DNA of 64,000 bases. Origin: Semisulcospira habei (taxonomy: Eukaryota > Mollusca > Gastropoda > Semisulcospiridae). The DNA is taken from positions 89,679,035-89,743,034 of the forward strand of contig BTPG01000006.1 in the NCBI GenBank assembly GCA_036245525.1, given 5' to 3'. A program made the translations under genes and the position numbers. Shown here one piece after another: positions 27,580 through 37,800 of this stretch (positions within the stretch are counted from its first letter, which is position 1; every line of letters begins with the position of its first letter). Under the pieces are notes generated by a model that saw only the letters and a program-made list of their open reading frames with translations, did not search any database and was not told the DNA's origin.

Positions 27580-28806
27580 ATGGAATTTAAATCACCAACC
27601 ATTACCACTACAAACGCATTTCAATTTAATGTAGATGCCAAATATAATGTCGCCCCTACTTATGAACAGAAAATAATTCAACTAAATCAACTCGACATAG
27701 CTGTAAGCGAACAAGATTTATTTCAAGTCAAAGTACCCAACCCTTTTGATCATTACCTAAACCCTCCAATAACAGACGATGCTACAGCAAGAAAGTGGTC
27801 CTCAAGTCCACTACAGATGTTTCAAAACCAACTTAACTTTGCTATACTGTGTAGTACTACAGGCTGTGGTGTTTCATTTACAGACCATTTGAATCACTCA
27901 AACAAACTGATTAGGTCTGTGTATCGTTTCCATGTTTATTACCAGCTTAGACGTATACTGTCAGAACTGCATACACCACTACCAACTGAATCCAGTTTTA
28001 ACAGGTATAACAACCCCATGGATATGAAAGCATTTGAACGCATCTGTAATGAATTTAACATAAGCACTAAGTATGACTTTACACAAAAACTTGATGATCA
28101 CAAAGGCATGGGAACACTGTATTACGCTTTGAGTCATAGACAATACCCTCAAGATTACTGGCCTCCCTACACTTCATTCTCATCAAAATCACAAGTCTGG
28201 TTAGGCTCAATAGAACAGAAACAATCTAACGCATGGTCAACATTTGTCTTGGACAGGAGTGACGGATTTACTCAAGCAGGAGTCGAGCGCGTAAATGAGT
28301 CTATCAGAACATATGTCTGGTGTATATTAGGTGCACAATCATTAACAAAATCTAATATTCTGAATGGAAGTGGTAAATTTGAAACACAAAAACAGTTTCT
28401 CGCTAATCTTGAAGATTCAGTAAATTCATCAGTTGATCTCCCATCAAGCATACAACGTTACCAAGATGTACTCAGATATGCCAGATCAAAAGTTGACTTT
28501 GTAGTTGGCACTGGGTTATACATGTTACCATCTGACCTTCAACTCCAAATGGGTACAATAACAAATTATAATAATGAAATCATTGTTGCTGGGAGTGATC
28601 AAAAACTAGGTCTCAATAAATCTGTAAATTTAGGAGAAACAACTGTGCACGTACAGTTGAAAAAAACATTACAAGTGATTACTTCCCTTGCTCCAACAGC
28701 TATACAACCAGTACAGTCAACCCCTGACACACATGAATCTGAGAGAACTGCATTGGTAATTGGCCTTACTGGAGTAGGAATATTACTTCTTTACCTGTTT
28801 CATTAA
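27580..28806 (+). CDS. Conserved Polinton protein with C-terminal membrane anchor (408 aa)
   Basis: Unknown function, but a family I recognise in invertebrate Maverick-like loci. Ordered region with STTGCGVSFTDHLNH, IRSVYRFHVYYQLRRIL, GVERVNESIRTYVWCILGAQ and ARSKVDFVVGTGLYMLPSD; a Thr/Pro-rich linker; and a terminal helix ALVIGLTGVGILLLYLF. It starts 23 bp from the divergent minus-strand gene and its 3' end overlaps the next, convergent gene by 24 bp. The tail anchor suggests a membrane-linked virion protein. Confidence 0.7.
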   Translation: MEFKSPTITTTNAFQFNVDAKYNVAPTYEQKIIQLNQLDIAVSEQDLFQVKVPNPFDHYLNPPITDDATARKWSSSPLQMFQNQLNFAILCSTTGCGVSFTDHLNHSNKLIRSVYRFHVYYQLRRILSELHTPLPTESSFNRYNNPMDMKAFERICNEFNISTKYDFTQKLDDHKGMGTLYYALSHRQYPQDYWPPYTSFSSKSQVWLGSIEQKQSNAWSTFVLDRSDGFTQAGVERVNESIRTYVWCILGAQSLTKSNILNGSGKFETQKQFLANLEDSVNSSVDLPSSIQRYQDVLRYARSKVDFVVGTGLYMLPSDLQLQMGTITNYNNEIIVAGSDQKLGLNKSVNLGETTVHVQLKKTLQVITSLAPTAIQPVQSTPDTHESERTALVIGLTGVGILLLYLFH

Positions 28807-30006
28807 ATAACCTATCATTAACCCTCCTACTGTCACCAAAAAGATCCAAACATGCTCCGCCATAAACCCTACTGCCTTTGCCGCTGTACTAATCAACCAA
28901 TTGACAACCGTGCCTAAAATGCCAGGTAACGAGTCTACTGCTTTCAGAGCCAATTTCTTAAGCAAGTCTGATATGTGTGACAACTGTTTCTTTACCCACG
29001 ACTGTAAGTCTTTTGGATCTGTGGGAACTGGGGTTGGTGGTGCTGGAGGTGGAGAACCACCACCCGTTACAGCCAACACAACTGTACTGATAATAAACCC
29101 CAGAGCTGTAATTAAACTGGCAATTGTGATACCCTGTTCTCTGAAAAGTGTTTTAAGTCTCTCAGCCAGAGTAGTGTCTTCGTGAAGTATTTTCTGAATA
29201 GTTTCTCTAATCCTGTTGACCTGTGATTTCAGTTTTTCCCTTCCAATACTAATCGCTTCTAACCTCGCTGATCTTTCTATCTGCAAATCATTTAATCTGT
29301 GTTGGATTCTTTCTTTCATTTCTGTGTCAAGATTCCCATTGTCTGCGGTAGCCAGTTTCTCTTTCTCACGTTCTATGTGTTTATCAAGCTCTCCCAGTTT
29401 GGCAAGATTATTAACCATCTCACCTCTTATTGTCTGCAGTGATTTATCCAACCCTATAATCTCCCGCATTGACAAAGGTGGATCATCTATTGTTTTCAAA
29501 GCGTCATTTATTTGTCCTTCAGTAAATGAGGTTTCTTGTATCACTGTGTTTGCTATTTCTGGTAGGCTTGTTATTGGTGCCATTTCAATTTCTTGCCCTG
29601 TTGGTAACTTTGTTTGCGTGTCTTGAAGCACACTAACCAGTCTTGGCGTGACAGGAGACCCACCAATACCAAGTTGACGCAAGGCACTAACACCACCTTC
29701 ATTTTTTATTGTACTTAAAGCCCTAAACCTACTAGGGTCTTTTTTGTTAGTCAATAGTACTTTTCCTTTGTCAACAGTATTTAAATATAAATGACCCTTG
29801 ACATCAAGTTCAAACTGGTTAGGGTCTATGTTGTCTGGGCGATTACCAACATGATCATAAAATGAGTTCACTTTGGTTTCTAAAAGTTCGTGACGTAAAC
29901 TGTAAATATTTCTTGTACCAGTCATATCTGCCATATCTGTTGTATTACCAAAATCATACGTGCCATCCATTTCAAAATCTTCATGATTAAATCCTCCCGC
30001 GGCCAT
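28783..30006 (-). CDS. Conserved Polinton coiled-coil/membrane protein (407 aa)
   Basis: ATG 30006 (MAAGGFNHEDFEMDG) is preferred. The N-terminal region has SLRHELLETKVNSFYDHVG and LSTIKNEGGVSALRQLG. A long coiled coil (about 195-290) follows. The signature LFREQGITIASLITALGFI is the first membrane helix, then a Pro-rich linker (PPPAPPTPVPTDP), and C-terminal amphipathic and hydrophobic helices end WIFLVTVGGLMIGYLMK. The family recurs in animal Mavericks; function unknown. Divergent from the capsid gene by 41 bp. Confidence 0.7.
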   Translation of the reverse strand: MAAGGFNHEDFEMDGTYDFGNTTDMADMTGTRNIYSLRHELLETKVNSFYDHVGNRPDNIDPNQFELDVKGHLYLNTVDKGKVLLTNKKDPSRFRALSTIKNEGGVSALRQLGIGGSPVTPRLVSVLQDTQTKLPTGQEIEMAPITSLPEIANTVIQETSFTEGQINDALKTIDDPPLSMREIIGLDKSLQTIRGEMVNNLAKLGELDKHIEREKEKLATADNGNLDTEMKERIQHRLNDLQIERSARLEAISIGREKLKSQVNRIRETIQKILHEDTTLAERLKTLFREQGITIASLITALGFIISTVVLAVTGGGSPPPAPPTPVPTDPKDLQSWVKKQLSHISDLLKKLALKAVDSLPGILGTVVNWLISTAAKAVGFMAEHVWIFLVTVGGLMIGYLMKQVKK

Positions 30007-30047
30007 TGTTTTTATTAATTTAATTTTTTTTATTGTGCATAATAAAA

Positions 30048-31331
30048 ATGACACAGTCCTACGGATCAAAGTTAGACCCACACAGAAAACTACGTGAACC
30101 TTTCGGTGTTAAAGCAGTTAGACAATCGATAGTCATCACAAACAATCCTAGTACTATAGACCAAAACCAGACTCTTACTGTCAAGTTTCCAAACCTAGGC
30201 CCCAGTGACGTTATTGTTCCTGGTACTGCTCGTCTTGCTTTTAATATTGAACTTTCATCGGACGCAGATGACAAAAGAACACTAGTTAACAATCTAGGTA
30301 GAGCAATTATTAAGAATATTAAAGTTAAACTTGAAGGACAGGAAGTGTTTAGTCTTGACGATGCTGATGTGTTCTACTGCTACACGGATTTGTGGCTTAC
30401 AAGAAAAGAACGAGAAGATCGTATTTACCAAGGCATACAGTCAGATAGCATTATGAAAATTCGAATAAATGCATCAGACAAAACAACCACAGAAGGCACG
30501 GACGTTATTGTGGCCGAAACATATGGAAATAGGTTTTGCATTCCACTCGAATTTGAAATCCTAACAGGACATTCGCCTTATTACCAAGGGGCACTAAATG
30601 ACCGCCTGAGTTTTGAACTAACCTTCAATGATTACTCCAAAGTTATCAAATCAACGGATCTCAATGCATCATATAAGATCTCTAACATTTCCTTGGAATA
30701 TGAGATTGTCACGCATACTGAACTAGCCAGACTCATTCAAAATCAGTACCAGTCAAGACTTCCAATTTATTATGATCGAGTGATTAGACACAGTTTAATT
30801 AATAAAAACAAAATGGACCAAATTTGGAACTTAAACCTAAACACGCCTGCTAGGTCACTGAAAGGCATTCTTATGTTATTTGTTGAACCAAAAAGTCCTT
30901 ACCAAGGAGATTCAGAAAAATTCTATAATCCGAAAATTACACATTTATCCTGCACAATCGAAGGCCGACCTAATCAAATTTTTGCGTCTGGAATGATGGG
31001 ATATCAGCACTATGATGAGATCACAAAGTATTTTGCTGGGGGAAGACTTAGAGAAAAATCAGCAAATATTGCGTGCAAAGATCTGCATCTGTATGACGTA
31101 AGAATCGGTGAATACCTGACAGACAAGTACGCACTGTGGCTAGATCTGCGTTCTACGGACGACAATTTCCTTCATGGTTCTGGCCGTATTATCGAAAACG
31201 GTAGTGACGGAATCTCAATTCAAATACAGAAAAAAACAGAAAAATCTGAAGCAATCAATATATATTTGTATCTGATTTATGATGCGCAACTAAACATCTC
31301 TGAGAGCAGGCTAAGTAGTCACATATATTAA
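30048..31331 (+). CDS. Candidate major capsid protein (427 aa)
   Basis: ATG 30048 (MTQSYGSKLD) is preferred. The beta-rich protein contains NNPSTIDQNQTLTVKFPNLG, DVIVPGTARLAFNIEL and NNLGRAIIKNIKVKLEGQEV, then DVFYCYTDLWLTRKER and a C-terminal YALWLDLRSTDDNFLHGSGR and INIYLYLIYDAQLN. Size and strand-rich repetition fit a double-jelly-roll capsid. It is strongly conserved among invertebrate Maverick-like loci in my memory. The capsid assignment rests on size, predicted beta content and gene order, not a solved structure. Last gene before the right inverted repeat. Confidence 0.65.
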   Translation: MTQSYGSKLDPHRKLREPFGVKAVRQSIVITNNPSTIDQNQTLTVKFPNLGPSDVIVPGTARLAFNIELSSDADDKRTLVNNLGRAIIKNIKVKLEGQEVFSLDDADVFYCYTDLWLTRKEREDRIYQGIQSDSIMKIRINASDKTTTEGTDVIVAETYGNRFCIPLEFEILTGHSPYYQGALNDRLSFELTFNDYSKVIKSTDLNASYKISNISLEYEIVTHTELARLIQNQYQSRLPIYYDRVIRHSLINKNKMDQIWNLNLNTPARSLKGILMLFVEPKSPYQGDSEKFYNPKITHLSCTIEGRPNQIFASGMMGYQHYDEITKYFAGGRLREKSANIACKDLHLYDVRIGEYLTDKYALWLDLRSTDDNFLHGSGRIIENGSDGISIQIQKKTEKSEAINIYLYLIYDAQLNISESRLSSHIY

Positions 31332-31499
31332 AAGTATTCACTTAGCTTGGTTTTAATCCTTCACAGCCCATTTTGAATACCGAAATCACTATAAAATCCG
31401 AACGTATTAGCAGACACGTCACGCTTGTGCTGAAACACCGACTAAACTGAAAATAAAAGGCGTCGTTTCACTGAGGTAACAGTTTCACTACCGATTTCA

Positions 31500-32469
31500 A
31501 CATTCCCAATTTTCTCCTCGAGTGATCTAAAACACTTGTAAACATGATGGGGTGTACTAGTAACTTGAATCATTTAGGTCTATCACTGGGATTAGAGTTA
31601 TTGGGTTTTGTCTTTCAATTTAAATGCATCACGCGACAGTGACTACGCAATAGCTTAAGCATAAAGACCTATTGTTCAGAAATGTCACCAACTGAGCGAA
31701 AACAGGAAACCGTTTCACAACCAATTTTCAAGCCCAACTTTCTGCTTATGAAAGAGATGCAATCTTGTAAACTCACATGACTACACAACAGCTGTCTCTA
31801 CCTACAGGTTATGACGGCAATAACTGCACGCAACAGGAATCCGGTTTCATCACGCGACAGGGTTGAGCACAAAGGCCGATTGTTCAACAGCGCAATGTCC
31901 GTGTGCGTCGCAGCAGTCACGATGTGTGAAGTGAAAACTTTTCACAGATAAATTTTCCTCCACACAATTTTTCACGTTGGACGTTTCATTTACGAAATAA
32001 CCTATATTAGAGATTTGTTCTATATTTTTGGTTTGCCCCAGAGTAAGAAAAATGACATAGTGGTTTAGTGACATACATTGAAGCGTTGACACAAAAAGGA
32101 ATGCTAATTTGTTTTGTGTGTGCAGAGAGAGAGAGAGAGAGAGAGAGACACTATTTAGACATAGAAGACTATTGTTTACAATGGTGGTATGAACAGGAAG
32201 TAGACACTATTTCTCAGGAAGGCCAACTCTGACAGCATTGAGTGGTGGGGTGTGGGGGTGTGTGTGTGTGGGGGGGTGGGTGGGTGGTGTGTATTTCTCG
32301 GGAAGATATTTTAACTAGCCTTTTGTTTCCAAGGGGTTGGGGGACCTGACTGGGCAGATAAATCTGTTAAATGAATTTGGTCAAGTGCGTTTGTTTATTT
32401 ACGGAAAGGATTAAATAAATCAATTGTTTCTTAAATGGGTGTCGTTGTAATCTCCTATATACTTTCTCT
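31500..32469 (-). repeat. Polinton right terminal inverted repeat
   Basis: Inverted partner of 16615-17570; contains the complementary GA microsatellite near 32126-32149. Confidence 0.9.
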
Positions 32470-32725
32470 CCATCAACACTGCCGTTGTCAGTCACGGGCG
32501 TCTCACCAACACTGCCGCTGTCACAGGCGACACCACGGCATCGGCCGCTATCACGGGTGACCCCATCAGCCGCTGTCGCTGGCGGACCCATCAACACTGC
32601 CGCTGTCACGGGCGGCCCCACCAACACTGCCGCTTCTAGAGGCGGCCCCAGCAACAGTGCCGCCGTCACGTGCGGCCCCACTGACCATGACTGCCGCTGT
32701 CACGTGCGGCCCAACCAACACTGGG
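32470..32725 (+). repeat. GC-rich minisatellite, right part
   Basis: Continues the units seen at 16340-16614 (AACACTGCCGCTGTCACGGG and GCGGCCCCACC). Joining 16614 to the sequence after the duplicated CCATC gives an uninterrupted GGCGGACCCATCAACACTGCC unit. Confidence 0.85.
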
Positions 32726-33690
32726 AGGGGGAGGGGGAATCATGTGGCTTCCATGCAGCCTTAATTACTTCTACGCTGCATGACAGCCACAGTTGCAAGT
32801 TGTGTTGAAGATGTTATTAATTTGTGATGCTGATGTATGATGTCTAAGTGTAAGCTCCTGTTTTTATGTTGATGTATGTCATGTAAGCTCCCAATGTGCA
32901 TACAACTAGCCATACTGTTTTACAGTGCAGATGGTTGATTTCACAACGGGGTATCAAACTGTCGCTTCCATCCAGCCTCGATCATTTCTACGCTGCATGA
33001 CAGTCACAGTTGTACGTTATGTTGTAGATGTTATGATTTTGTGATGTTAATGGATGATGTCTAACTGCAAACCCCTAAATCCCCTTCGTCCACTACCCCC
33101 CCCCCCCCCCCACCCGGGTCTGCCCTGGGTGACTTGGGTGGGGTAACTACTTTTTAGTTCCCAGGGTCACCCTGGTCAGCCCCACAGGGTGGGTTTTCTT
33201 CTATATTATGGGGCATGTGTTTCTATCTACCCTTGGTCCATTCACCTGTATTTGCCTTTTTAAAACTCTCCCTACTGTCTGCGCTGCCTGTAGGTCTTGA
33301 TATTGGCTGTGTTACTAAATGGTCTTGGCTTTATTTAGGCCCCATGTCTTAGGATTATTTAACGTATTGGACCGGCTGGTGACATACATTCAATATTCTG
33401 TTGGGGTTTTTTTCACAAGCAGTGCAGGCACGTCCTGAGAAAGCCTTGTTGCAGTTGGGACGTTAAGCAATGTAATCAATCAATCTATTCGTCCACTAAA
33501 CCCCCTAAAAACCACAAACCACTAAACTCCCTAAAACCCAAAACCCTAAAACACTAAACCCCCTAAAACCACTCTAAAACAACCAAACCCCCTAAAAGGA
33601 GAAAAAAAAAAAAAAATCAAAACTGTAAGTTGCGTTGTAGATGTTTGAATTTGTGACCGATGTTGATGTGTGATGTCTAACTATAACTAA
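32726..33690. repeat. Diverged ~200-bp repeats with a SINE insertion
   Basis: CTACGCTGCATGACAG-CACAGTTG… and GATGTATGATGTCTAA-type blocks occur near 32770, 32990 and 33620, suggesting a tandem or dispersed repeat. A CCCTAAAAC simple repeat lies at about 33510-33600. No coding sequence. Confidence 0.5.
33096..33487 (+). mobile_element. SINE-like retroelement, copy 1 (392 bp)
   Basis: Flanked by an 11-bp duplication TTCGTCCACTA (33085-33095 and 33488-33498). It starts with a C run and ACCCGGGTCTGCCCTGGG, and ends GGACGTTAAGCAATGTAATCAATCAATC, a tetranucleotide-type tail. Related to copies at 40868-41539 and 42985-43372. Confidence 0.88.
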
Positions 33691-33699
33691 TGGTCAAAA

Positions 33700-34853
33700 C
33701 TTAAGGGCCACTTTTTATCGCAGACGCACCGACAACACCACACAAATAATCTAACAATACTTTGAGTCAGTACTTTGCTAACAGTAACAATTTCATTTAT
33801 GTTTTGAGTAAAGCAATTGCAACAACAGCAGTACGTTAGAATGTTCACCCACCCCTCATTTGAAAAGTCGCACAAGACTGGTCCAGTCAGTAGCGAGTGC
33901 ACCCACCGTTTGCAGCCAAGCATTCAATGCAGCGTTGACGCATGGAGTTCACCAGGGTTCGGAGAACATGTTGTGGGATCGCTTCCCATTCTTGATGCAG
34001 GAACCGAGTCAGCTGGGGGACGCCTTGAGGTGGGGGGGGGGGGGGGAGGGGGTTGCTGCCTACACGTTGCCCCAGCACGTCCCAGAGGAGCTCGATGGGA
34101 GCCAAATCAGGTGAACGAGCTGGCCACTCCATCCTCATGAAGCCCCGTTGCTCAAGGTACTCATCCACCACACGGGCGAGATGAGCGTTGTCGTCCTGCA
34201 GAACAGCATTGTCGCCTATGGCTTGGAGAGCTGGCTGGATGAGGGGCTGCACAGTCTAGTCAAGGTGACTCGGATGACGTGGAGGGGGGTCCTGCCTTCC
34301 CTGCTGAAGCCTGCCCAGACCATGACCGAGCCTCCTCCGTGGCGATCCACCTCTTGGACGCATCCACCCGTGAATCGCTCGCCCTGGCGTCTCCAGACCC
34401 CCACCCTGCCGTCGTTGAAGGACACAGTAAACCGTGACTCATCAGTAAACAGAACCTGAGTCCACTGAAGTCTGTTCCACCTCACGTTGACGACACCAGG
34501 CAACACGGGCTCTGCGATGAGCTGGAGTGGGGGGTATTCTCACTGCTGTTCTGCATGAAGCCAGGCCAATTTCGCGCAGACGTTGGCAGACTGTGCTTCT
34601 GCTGACGTTAACGTTTGCAGCTTGCATCAGTTGACGTCGCAGAGTGGTTGACGTGACAGTTCGATGGCGCAGAGCCGCCACACAGAGATATGTCCTCCCT
34701 TCTGCTGGTGCAGTGCGAGCGTCCTAAACAGGGCCGTCGTTCTGCCATTCCAGTTTCTTGAAATTGTGCCAGCAGCCCCTGGATCACTGAATGGGACACC
34801 CCAAGACGTCTCCCAACTTCTCGTCCGGAAATTCCATCCTGCAGCCATGCTTG
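33700..34853 (-). mobile_element. Tc1/mariner transposon remnant, 5' end lost at the RTE insertion
   Basis: Minus-strand transposase fragments in several frames: DGISGREVGRRLGVSHSVIQ (helix-turn-helix), QVLFTDESRF (first Asp), SVMVWAGFSREGRTPLHVI, QDDNAHLARVVDEYL (second Asp) and WPARSPDLAPIELLWDVLG (Glu). A possible left terminus starts near 33693 (AATGGTCAAAACTTAAGGG). The 5' end of the transposase abuts the RTE element at 34855 and its continuation is not seen beyond 38157. Confidence 0.85.
33887..34850 (-). pseudogene. Tc1-type DDE transposase, frameshifted
   Basis: The transposase reads through at least three frames: 34850-34627, 34681-34442, 34506-34216 and 34252-33887 overlap with phase changes. 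A G-run at about 34030-34046 produces a polyproline stretch in the C-terminal part. Both aspartates and the glutamate of the catalytic triad are still readable, with about 33-34 residues between the last two. Inactive as it stands. Confidence 0.85.
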
Positions 34854-34854
34854 C

Positions 34855-37800
34855 CCTCGCGCTGGGACCATACGGCGTTGAGGCGCGTCCCCTGGGTGGT
34901 GGATAGGGGGTCCCTCGTGAGAGGGGTGCACCGAATGAAATAAGGTGCCGTGAACCAACATGGTCTAAGGGAAGGTGACCCCGACAGAAAACCCCTAGTC
35001 CTCCTAGTAAGGGGGTTGGGCGTGGGGGCAGCTTCCCCACCCTGCAAAAAAGGAAATAGCTACAAAAACGCCGACGAAAAGACTAACAGTAATTCCTTTC
35101 CTGGAGGAGGAAGGTTCTTCTACTAGAAGACTTATGACGTCCTGTGGTGAAAGCCGGAAGTCTTCGGAAGCCACAGGACCGAGCCGCCTCTCTCTATCCA
35201 GGGATACAACCATGGGCACATGGAACGTCAAGACCATGTACCAGAGCGGCAAGGCCGCCCAGATAGCAGCGGAAATGCAAAAGTACAACCTTTCCCTGCT
35301 AGGCATCAGTGAAGCCAGATGGACGCAGTCTGGCCAGAAAAGGCTGTTAAGTGGGGAGATGGTTCTGTATTCAGGTCATGAAGAGGAGAATGCCCCCCAT
35401 ACAGAAGGAGTAGCACTCATGCTGTCACCAGTGGCACAGAGAGCGCTGATGGGCTGGGAACCTCTTGGGCCAAGAATTATAACAGCAGCCTTTAGAACCA
35501 AGAAAAAGCTCAAGCTGAACGTCATCCAGTGTTATGCGCCCACCAATGACAGTGACGAGGAAGAGAAACAAGAGTTCTACGACCGACTCAAGAGTGCCGT
35601 GGACAAATGTGCGGAGCGAGACATCACCATCGTCATGGGCGATTTTAATGCCAAAATAGGGGAGGACAACACCGGATACGAAGAGGTGATGGGGAGACAG
35701 GGACTAGGCTCGGAGATGAGTGAGAACGGGGAGAGGTTTGTAGACTTTTGTGCTCTTAACCGACTTATCATTGGAGGCAGCATCTTCCCACACAGAAGAA
35801 TACACAAAGCAACTTGGGTCTCACCTGACCATACAACAGAGAACCAAATAGACCATATCTGCATTAGCAAGAAATTTAGAAGATCCCTTCAAGATGTTCG
35901 AGTGAGAAGGGGAGCAGATGTCACCTCAGACCACCATCTGCTTACCTTAAGAATGAAGCTCAAGTTAAAGAAAAGCCGCACAGAGACAACAAGAAGACAG
36001 CGCTATAATGTAGGCCTCCTGAGAGAAACTGGAGTTAGAGAAGAGTTCAAACTGGTGCTGTCCAACCGGTTTCAAGCGCTACAGGAGCTAGTAAATGAAG
36101 AGGAGGCGGTCACCACAGAGCAGCAGTGGAAGGCAGTTAGAGAGGCGCTGAACTCAACCTGCAAAGACACTGTAGGGTTCAGGAAACACCACCACAAGGA
36201 CTGGCTGTCGGCACAGACCTTGAAGAAGATAGAAGCGAGGAAGCAGAAGAAAGCAGCGGTCAACAACAGTCGCACGAGAGCAGCCAAAGTAAGGGCACAG
36301 GGGGAATACTCGGAAGCCAACCGCGAGGTGAAGAGGAGTATCAGGGCAGACAAGAGGGCCTACACAGACAGCCTGGCAGCTGAGGCAGAAAAGGCAGCAG
36401 GCAGCGGCAACATGAAACAGCTCTACGACATTACCAGAAGATTGTCGGGTAAGTATGGCCATACAGAAAGACCAGTAAAAGACAAAGAAGGCAAGCCTAT
36501 TGCAGACAGAGCAGACCAACTCGACAGATGGGCCGAGTATTTTGAAGAGTTACTGAACAGACCTAGCCCACCCGACCCCCCAGACATCCAGCCGGCAGAG
36601 ACCGACCTACCCATCAGCTGTGACAGACCCAGCCGGGAAGAGATCAGAAAAGCAGTGGCATTTTTGAAGAATGACAAAGCAGCAGGGCCAGATGGCATCC
36701 CAGCGGAGTCTTTGAAAGCAGACCTAGAGACAACAGTGGAGATGCTGTACCCACTGTTTGGAAAGATCTGGGAAGAGGAGGTGATGCCAGCTGAATGGAA
36801 AGAGGGGTACCTAATCAAGCTTCCCAAGAAAGGCGACCTCAGCAAGTGTTTCAACTATAGAGGAATCACCTTGCTGTCAGTACCAGGAAAGGTCTTCAAC
36901 CGGATCATCCTGGAGAGAATGAAGAGCTCCGTTGACCCCCAGCTGAGAGACCAGCAAGCAGGATTCAGGAAGAACCGATCATGTACAGACCAGATCGCCA
37001 CTCTCCGCATCATCGTGGAACAGTCTCTGGAGTGGAGCTCCCCACTGTACGTCAACTTTGTGGATTATGAGAAAGCATTTGACAGCGTGGACCGAGAGAC
37101 TCTGTGGAAACTCCTACGACACTACGGTGTACCCACAAAGCTCGTCCGCCTGATCAAGAGCAGCTATGATGGCATGACATGTCGCGTGATCCACAAAGGG
37201 CAGTTCACCAGAGAGCTCCAGGTCAGAACTGGTGTCAGGCAGGGGTGTCTGCTGTCTCCGTTCCTCTTCCTACTGGCCACAGACTGGGTCATGAAGATGA
37301 CCACAGAGCACAGACGAAGTGGAATACAGTGGACACTGTGGACACGGCTCGACGACCTCGATTTTGCAGACGACTTGGCATTACTGTCCCACACTCATCA
37401 ACAAATGCAGGACAAGACCACGAGGCTTGCTGACATCTCGTCCCAAGTGGGCCTCACCATTCACAAACAGGAAACAAAGACAATGAGGCTGAACACAACC
37501 AGGGAAGAACCAATCTTGCTTGCTGGCACCCCGTTGGAGGAGGTGGAGTCCTTCACATATCTCGGGAGCATCATAGACAAAAAAGGCGGCACTGATGCAG
37601 ATGTCAGAGCACGAATCGGTAAAGCCAGAGCAGCCTTTCTCCAGTTAAAAAAAGTGTGGAGTTCCAGAGAGCTGTCACAACACACCAAAATCCGGATTTT
37701 CAACTCCAATGTAAAAGCAGTTCTCCTATATGGAGCAGAGACTTGGAGATTGACAAAAACCACAGTCAACAGAGTACAGACCTTCATGAACAGTTGCCTT

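Larger units (their letters stand above)
16615..32469. mobile_element. Maverick/Polinton (adintovirus-like) element, 15.9 kb
   Basis: Bounded by inverted termini AGAGAAAGTATATAGGAG…CTCCTATATACTTTCTCT and flanked by CCATC on both sides (CCATCA if one end is shifted by a base), consistent with the ~6-bp duplications of Polintons. It contains a packaging ATPase, protein-primed DNA polymerase, retroviral-type integrase, a candidate major capsid protein and nine other intron-less genes, all open. Genes run plus at the left (ATPase, small protein, polymerase), minus through the centre, and plus for two genes at the right. No adenain-type protease motif was found. Intact frames indicate a recent insertion or a recently active lineage. 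Confidence 0.93.
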
